Source: Negadavirga shengliensis
GTDB lineage: Bacteria; Bacteroidota; Bacteroidia; Cytophagales; Cyclobacteriaceae
Direction of reading: 5' to 3'
DNA: 64,000 nucleotides
Assembly: GCF_042652345.1 (NCBI RefSeq)
Contig: NZ_JBHSJJ010000009.1
Location: 62,001 to 126,000, forward strand
Shown: positions 61,401 through 64,000 of the stretch, piece after piece
Layout of the letters: each line of letters begins with the position of its first letter
Position numbering within the stretch: the first letter of the stretch is position 1
Notes under the pieces: generated by a model
The model's input: the letters and a program-made list of their open reading frames with translations, nothing else
Databases searched by the model: none
What the model was told of the DNA's origin: nothing
Made by a program: the position numbers and the translations under genes

Positions 61401-61826
61401 AGGTTTGAGTTCAAGCTTACTCCCGGTGCCAACAACGGTTTGGGAATCCGTGCTCCGTTGGAAGGAGATGCGGCATACGCGGGGATGGAACTGCAGATTT
61501 TGGATGATACAGCTGATATTTATAAAGACTTAAAAGAGTATCAGTTTCACGGCTCGCTATACGGCATAGCCGCAGCCAAAAAAGGGCACCTCAAACCGGT
61601 AGGTGAATGGAACTTTCAAGAAGTAACCGTAAAAGGTGATCAGATTGAAGTGGTCCTGAACGGAACCAAAATCCTGGACGTCAACCTTGCTGAGGCAAAG
61701 GAAAAGGGCACCTTAGATGGTCGGGAGCATCCCGGACTCTTCCGTGACAAAGGCCATATCGGTTTTCTGGGCCACGGGGACGTCGTCTACTTCAAGAATA
61801 TCCGGGTATTGGACCTGAACGAGTAA
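58416..61826 (+). CDS. exported HEAT-repeat protein with two DUF1080 domains
   Basis: 1136 residues, unusually large. Sec signal (VAVLLLLLGFTFTSHAQ); a long helical part (about 30-720) of HEAT-like repeats (for example GLHKAAETANYR..., NPEVREAAISSVVLAGDNLALQDLLELAEGADEQ, NAEVKRAALGALSNMAVPKHLDRLVEIL); then two DUF1080 (3-keto-disaccharide hydrolase) concanavalin-like domains, about 729-930 (FYPLFDGKTLDGWKG, DAGIYLRG, GEWNSFHIKMLGDKVTVHLNG) and about 945-1136 (DVLFDGTHMDHWTG, NNGLGIRAP, EWNFQEVTVKGDQIEVVLNG). The first has an insert (RAEMNARSLEREQAKADELMRK). Usual DUF1080 proteins have one domain in 200-300 residues. It probably cleaves 3-keto-glycosides made by the upstream enzyme. Confidence 0.92.
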   Translation: MHKQSTYMKVAVLLLLLGFTFTSHAQDSAGDTRTITTKIADLLNRFPTEDLEALETSMQNMEALGRDGITQMALMYREDANNEKLEYALAGFAFYASHPTREQLARMAVQAYGRALDKLDYIEAKDFIIRQFKWIGKEDATPYVEAFLHDDRLSGTAARTLATIGSSSAEQALILALMISDNDDKKKNFIEALGDFKSQNAVDEITPYLAAENAELRKVAIYALANIAHPSSAKGLHKAAETANYRYEPTNAASLYLRYIRRLGEQGQQKQALKLLKNLDKKTNVAAHYHTKAGVLGLMVEMNPQQAHSLLQRAATSDEFRYRGAALRYLDNGMITANLDSWKKTLDEAGPEIQAAIIRRFGQVKDDRVTETIVPFLKSSNPEVREAAISSVVLAGDNLALQDLLELAEGADEQTLESLKTALQTMSGDNVTTETAKRISSANDKAKKMLIEVLASRAAEDEINVVFEAVNSNNAEVKRAALGALSNMAVPKHLDRLVEILKSEQQEEYLIKIQEAITVANGLKNDQKKQTEWALNLLPQLDQDKQLYIYEVLSSTGGKDALDNLGKIYREGNDRQQTAVVKALNNTKDPGAVEVLLDIARTTKNASHREEALKGYIQLIPMTDSKPEGKVLMLRNALDLSQSKEVKNDAIRQLGNYPTFQALLVAGSYQKQSDYQQAAARAVMNIVLENDDIYGDGVRQIVEETIQVISGQDSQYYKTSLQKYLDEMPEGKGFYPLFDGKTLDGWKGTFSNPLKRAEMNARSLEREQAKADELMRKGWKVEDGLLIFTGEGDNIATKKEYSDFEMVVDWKITEDGDAGIYLRGTPQVQIWDTARTDVGAEVGSGGLYNNETHSSKPLKVADNPVGEWNSFHIKMLGDKVTVHLNGELVVDNVTLENYWDRSQPLFPKGEIELQAHGTYVAYRDIYLRELTADKFELSDEEKEAGFDVLFDGTHMDHWTGNTTDYVIENGVMAIYPDRGGKGNLFTKEEYGDFVFRFEFKLTPGANNGLGIRAPLEGDAAYAGMELQILDDTADIYKDLKEYQFHGSLYGIAAAKKGHLKPVGEWNFQEVTVKGDQIEVVLNGTKILDVNLAEAKEKGTLDGREHPGLFRDKGHIGFLGHGDVVYFKNIRVLDLNE

Positions 61827-62180
61827 AAAGCAGAAAGAGCATGAGTGAGGACAATTTGGTCGAAATTATCCTCTGGGAAAGCCATTCAACGGCCTGGATC
61901 ATTTCATGAAATCCGTGTCAATCCGTGGAATTAGTGGACAACCCGGCACTCGATTTGTTGTCCCCGAACGCCTGCACGCTGTCGCCATAGCTTTAGCGTA
62001 GGTGCCCGGCAGGTGTGGACATAAAGGGAACCAATGGAAGTGATCCAAAGCCCGACATTTCATACCTGACATAACAATAATTAAAAAAGAGGCTGTTTCG
62101 TTACGGAAGACAGCCTCTTTTTTCTTTAAATTTAGAAGGCGATCCGGAATACAATTGAATAAGCGCATAAATACTTGTTT
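61827..62180. other. 354-base gap with hairpin and repeat-like DNA
   Basis: No gene. The region holds ATCCGTGTCAATCCGTGG (61914-61931) and CGCCATAGCTTTAGCGTAGG (61982-62001), both resembling intergenic repeat fragments common in this phylum (general knowledge), and a strong terminator hairpin at 62083-62123. Confidence 0.6.
62083..62123. terminator. bidirectional rho-independent terminator
   Basis: AAAAAAGAGGCTGT (62083-62096) pairs perfectly with ACAGCCTCTTTTTT (62110-62123) around a 13-base loop. The stem ends in a T-run on the plus strand and has a matching A-run at its left, so it can stop transcription in either direction. It lies after the DUF1080 gene and 58 bases before the sirtuin gene. 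Confidence 0.85.
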
Positions 62181-62873
62181 ATGAAAAAACTCGTGGTTTT
62201 GACCGGTGCGGGAATTTCGGCAGAAAGTGGTTTGAGAACCTTCAGGGACGACAATGGTCTGTGGGAAGGACATGATGTGATGGAAGTGGCCTCGCCCGCC
62301 GGCTGGAGGAAAAACAAAAAACTGGTACTCGAATTCTACAATTTGAGAAGAAAGGCATGCCTGGAAGCCGAGCCCAATAAGGCACACTACCGTCTTGCCC
62401 GGTTGGAGGAGGATTTTGACGTTACAATTGTCACACAAAATGTGGACAACCTGCATGAAAAAGCCGGATCAAGCAAAGTGATTCACCTCCACGGGGAACT
62501 CTTCAAATCCCAAAGTACCTTGGACCCGGGTTTGGTGTATGAAATGGAAGGATGGGAACTCAAACTTGGCGACAAATGCGAAAAGGGATCACAACTCAGA
62601 CCCTATATCGTCTGGTTTGGGGAACCCGTACCCATGATGGAAGCTGCCATTGAAGCCGCTTTGCAGGCGGATGTTTTTGCGGTGGTGGGAACATCGCTTC
62701 TGGTTTATCCCGCCGCCGGCCTTATTTCTTACACACAACCCGCTATACCAAAATTTATCGTGGACGTGAAAATCCCTGACGTGGCATCTATCGATAACCT
62801 GATTAAGATTGAGGAAAAAGCAAGTACAGGTGTGGCAAAAATGGAAGAGATGATGAAAAAATTTCATATATAA
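62181..62873 (+). CDS. SIR2-family NAD-dependent protein deacylase
   Basis: 230 residues from ATG 62181 (a TTG two codons earlier is not needed). NAD-binding GAGISAESGLRTFRD, then TQNVDNLHEKAG and catalytic His in HLHGE. The motif FYNLRR supplies the Y-x-x-R residues that define class III (SIRT5/CobB-like) sirtuins acting on succinyl or malonyl lysine as well as acetyl lysine. The usual zinc-binding four-Cys module is absent; only one Cys lies in this area, and the module is replaced by STLDPGLVYEMEGWELKLGD. Such zinc-less forms are typical of many Bacteroidota. Cytoplasmic; regulates metabolic enzymes by removing acyl groups. Confidence 0.93.
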   Translation: MKKLVVLTGAGISAESGLRTFRDDNGLWEGHDVMEVASPAGWRKNKKLVLEFYNLRRKACLEAEPNKAHYRLARLEEDFDVTIVTQNVDNLHEKAGSSKVIHLHGELFKSQSTLDPGLVYEMEGWELKLGDKCEKGSQLRPYIVWFGEPVPMMEAAIEAALQADVFAVVGTSLLVYPAAGLISYTQPAIPKFIVDVKIPDVASIDNLIKIEEKASTGVAKMEEMMKKFHI

Positions 62874-62924
62874 ACTAAAAAGTGGTAATATTAGGTCTGC
62901 TTTTAGATTAATTGGATATCGTCA

Positions 62925-63554
62925 TTGAAAACTTTAGCAAGAAGCACATTTTCCTTCAATCGTCCAGCCACTAAGATCGTATTCAAGAACCTGATCAAAC
63001 TGGGTATTGCCGGGACTTTGATAGGTTTTTTTTTCCCTTTTGATCTGGGAGTGGCGGTTTTATTGGCATCTTATCTTGTCTACACCCTTATAAAAAAATG
63101 GCGCAGAGGAGCGAAAGACCGAAAGATCTATCTTATAGGAGCCGTGACCACGGGCATACTGGGGGTTATCTGCGAATTATGGGGAATTCATAACGGCTAC
63201 TGGGAATACCATCAATTGGCAGGCGGAAGAGAATTCCCATTTTGGCTTCCATTTGCCTGGGCACTTGCCTTTACTTACCTCTACAAACTGGAAAAAGGGA
63301 TTATTACCACTACGGGAGTGGATAACATGACATCCAAAATGATACTGGCTCCTATAATAGCCATGATATTCCCTACTCTGGGGGAAATGATCACCATCAA
63401 TTTGGGTGTTTGGACTTACCAATGGCCGCTGCAAATTATGGGGGTTCCGCTGCTTGCTATTATTTTGCTGACGGTGTTCCATACGGGGGTTAACCTGATC
63501 ATGACCTGGATCTGTCAACGCAACAACTGGAAAAACCCGGTATTCAATCCCTAA
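62925..63554 (+). CDS. polytopic membrane protein of unknown function
   Basis: 209 residues starting at TTG 62925; no upstream ATG is in frame near it, so the start is uncertain. Five or six membrane helices: LIKLGIAGTLIGFFFP, LGVAVLLASYLVYTLI, IYLIGAVTTGILGVICELWGI, FWLPFAWALAFTYLY, MILAPIIAMIFPTLGEMITI and MGVPLLAIILLTVFHTGVNLI. The pattern GVICELWGIHNGYWEYHQLAGGREFPFWLPFAWA recalls carotenoid-biosynthesis-type or DUF422-like membrane proteins, but I do not assign a family. Transcribed after the sirtuin gene, 51 bases away. Confidence 0.7.
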   Translation: MKTLARSTFSFNRPATKIVFKNLIKLGIAGTLIGFFFPFDLGVAVLLASYLVYTLIKKWRRGAKDRKIYLIGAVTTGILGVICELWGIHNGYWEYHQLAGGREFPFWLPFAWALAFTYLYKLEKGIITTTGVDNMTSKMILAPIIAMIFPTLGEMITINLGVWTYQWPLQIMGVPLLAIILLTVFHTGVNLIMTWICQRNNWKNPVFNP

Positions 63555-63594
63555 AATCGTTTTTTAGGCATTAGGCTATTTAAAGGTTACCATT

Positions 63595-64000
63595 TTATCT
63601 CACCATAGATTCCAGTGTAGCCAAATAAACCCATTTCTGATCTCTGGACTTTAACCCCTTTTCCACTTCCATGAGTTGGCTTTCAGTGGCATCCATGTCT
63701 TCATATTCCATCGAGTTGAAAAACTGTACATAATTGGAATAGACGTTCATCGTCATATGGGTAGATTTAGCCTCACTTCCCGTGGGTACAGCAGTTCTTA
63801 AAAACCGCCAGTTTTCCATCAAACCAGCCTTGATTTTTTTCTCATGGATAGGTAAAAACACTTCCCTTTCTGCCTTTTCATACTCATCGAATTTCCCTTC
63901 CACCGCTTTCATCAGATCGAATGAAGCCAGGGTTCCCGGTCTGTAATTGTAAGAATCGTCTGTCCTGGCCACCTCCACCATATAATTTCTAACCGCAAGA
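63595..64000 (-). CDS. unassigned protein, 5'-partial at right edge
   Basis: The frame remains open through the window edge (reading LAVRNYMVEVARTDD...), so the start lies outside; the Met at 63981 is internal. The visible 134 codons are soluble, helical and rich in charged residues: YRPGTLASFDLMKAVEGKFDEYEKAEREVFLPIHEKKIKAGLMENWRFLRTAVPTGSEAKSTHMTMNVYSNYVQFFNSMEYED. The sequence resembles a Bacteroidota family of hypothetical secreted proteins with this ending, but no function is known. Convergent with the membrane-protein gene. Confidence 0.65.
   Translation of the reverse strand, partial: LAVRNYMVEVARTDDSYNYRPGTLASFDLMKAVEGKFDEYEKAEREVFLPIHEKKIKAGLMENWRFLRTAVPTGSEAKSTHMTMNVYSNYVQFFNSMEYEDMDATESQLMEVEKGLKSRDQKWVYLATLESMVR

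Noticed and set aside
61914..62001. Possible small RNA or remnant gene in the gap after the DUF1080 gene
   Set aside because: The pieces look like intergenic repeat fragments; no promoter, frame or conserved fold was visible.

Overview
The window reads as a chromosomal segment of a carbohydrate-degrading Bacteroidota bacterium, most likely an aquatic or marine Cytophagales/Cyclobacteriaceae-type organism (inference from gene families; no rRNA or marker gene is present). The evidence is three SusC/SusD outer-membrane uptake pairs, a FecR anti-sigma factor, lipobox lipoproteins, many Tat or Sec signals, a formylglycine-type sulfatase, FG-GAP lipoproteins, and promoters of the Bacteroidota TTTG / TAnnTTTG type. 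I saw no tRNA, rRNA, CRISPR array, intact transposase or phage gene.

Layout. 1-7.9 kb: FecR (cut by the left edge), a SusC with a signalling STN domain, SusD and a sulfatase, a compact glycan-uptake locus. 8.3-16.8 kb: small soluble and membrane proteins of poorly known role (AHSA1/SRPBCC, DinB, VOC, ABM, DoxX, YdeI-like, DUF4256, arginase-like, DUF2071), including two parallel ArsR-SRPBCC-DoxX cassettes with matching promoter/operator regions, and two broken genes at its ends (a GlxA-type regulator and a VOC protein). 16.8-26.3 kb: periplasmic or exported enzymes: cupin, enolase-superfamily enzyme, amidohydrolase, GH109-like oxidoreductase, DUF5916 protein and an alkaline-phosphatase-fold phosphodiesterase. 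26.3-31.4 kb: a second SusC/SusD pair divergent from a TetR regulator. 32.6-35.9 kb: a GMC flavoenzyme with a Tat-bearing gluconate-2-dehydrogenase-subunit-3-like partner, and an EEP-fold phosphatase. 36-55.8 kb: an AraC regulator divergent from a long set of genes: FG-GAP lipoprotein, TIM-barrel isomerase, Gfo/Idh/MocA dehydrogenase, IlvD-type dehydratase, split transketolase, zinc alcohol dehydrogenase, SDR, third SusC/SusD, two more FG-GAP proteins, another TIM-barrel enzyme and an unassigned lipoprotein. 55.9-64 kb: small stress-like proteins, a Tat-exported Gfo/Idh protein with a giant HEAT-DUF1080-DUF1080 protein, a zinc-less sirtuin, a membrane protein and a gene cut by the right edge.

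How it may work together (inference). Glycans or glycosides are captured by SusC/SusD and the surface lipoproteins. Sulfate and phosphate are removed in the periplasm. Sugars may be oxidised at C3 by the GMC complex and by Gfo/Idh enzymes, and the resulting 3-keto-glycosides cleaved by DUF1080 domains and TIM-barrel enzymes. The 38-46 kb operon looks like a cytoplasmic route for a sugar, sugar acid or polyol using oxidation, dehydration and a two-subunit transketolase, with no kinase or aldolase in sight. Its substrate cannot be read from sequence alone and is the most interesting open question here.
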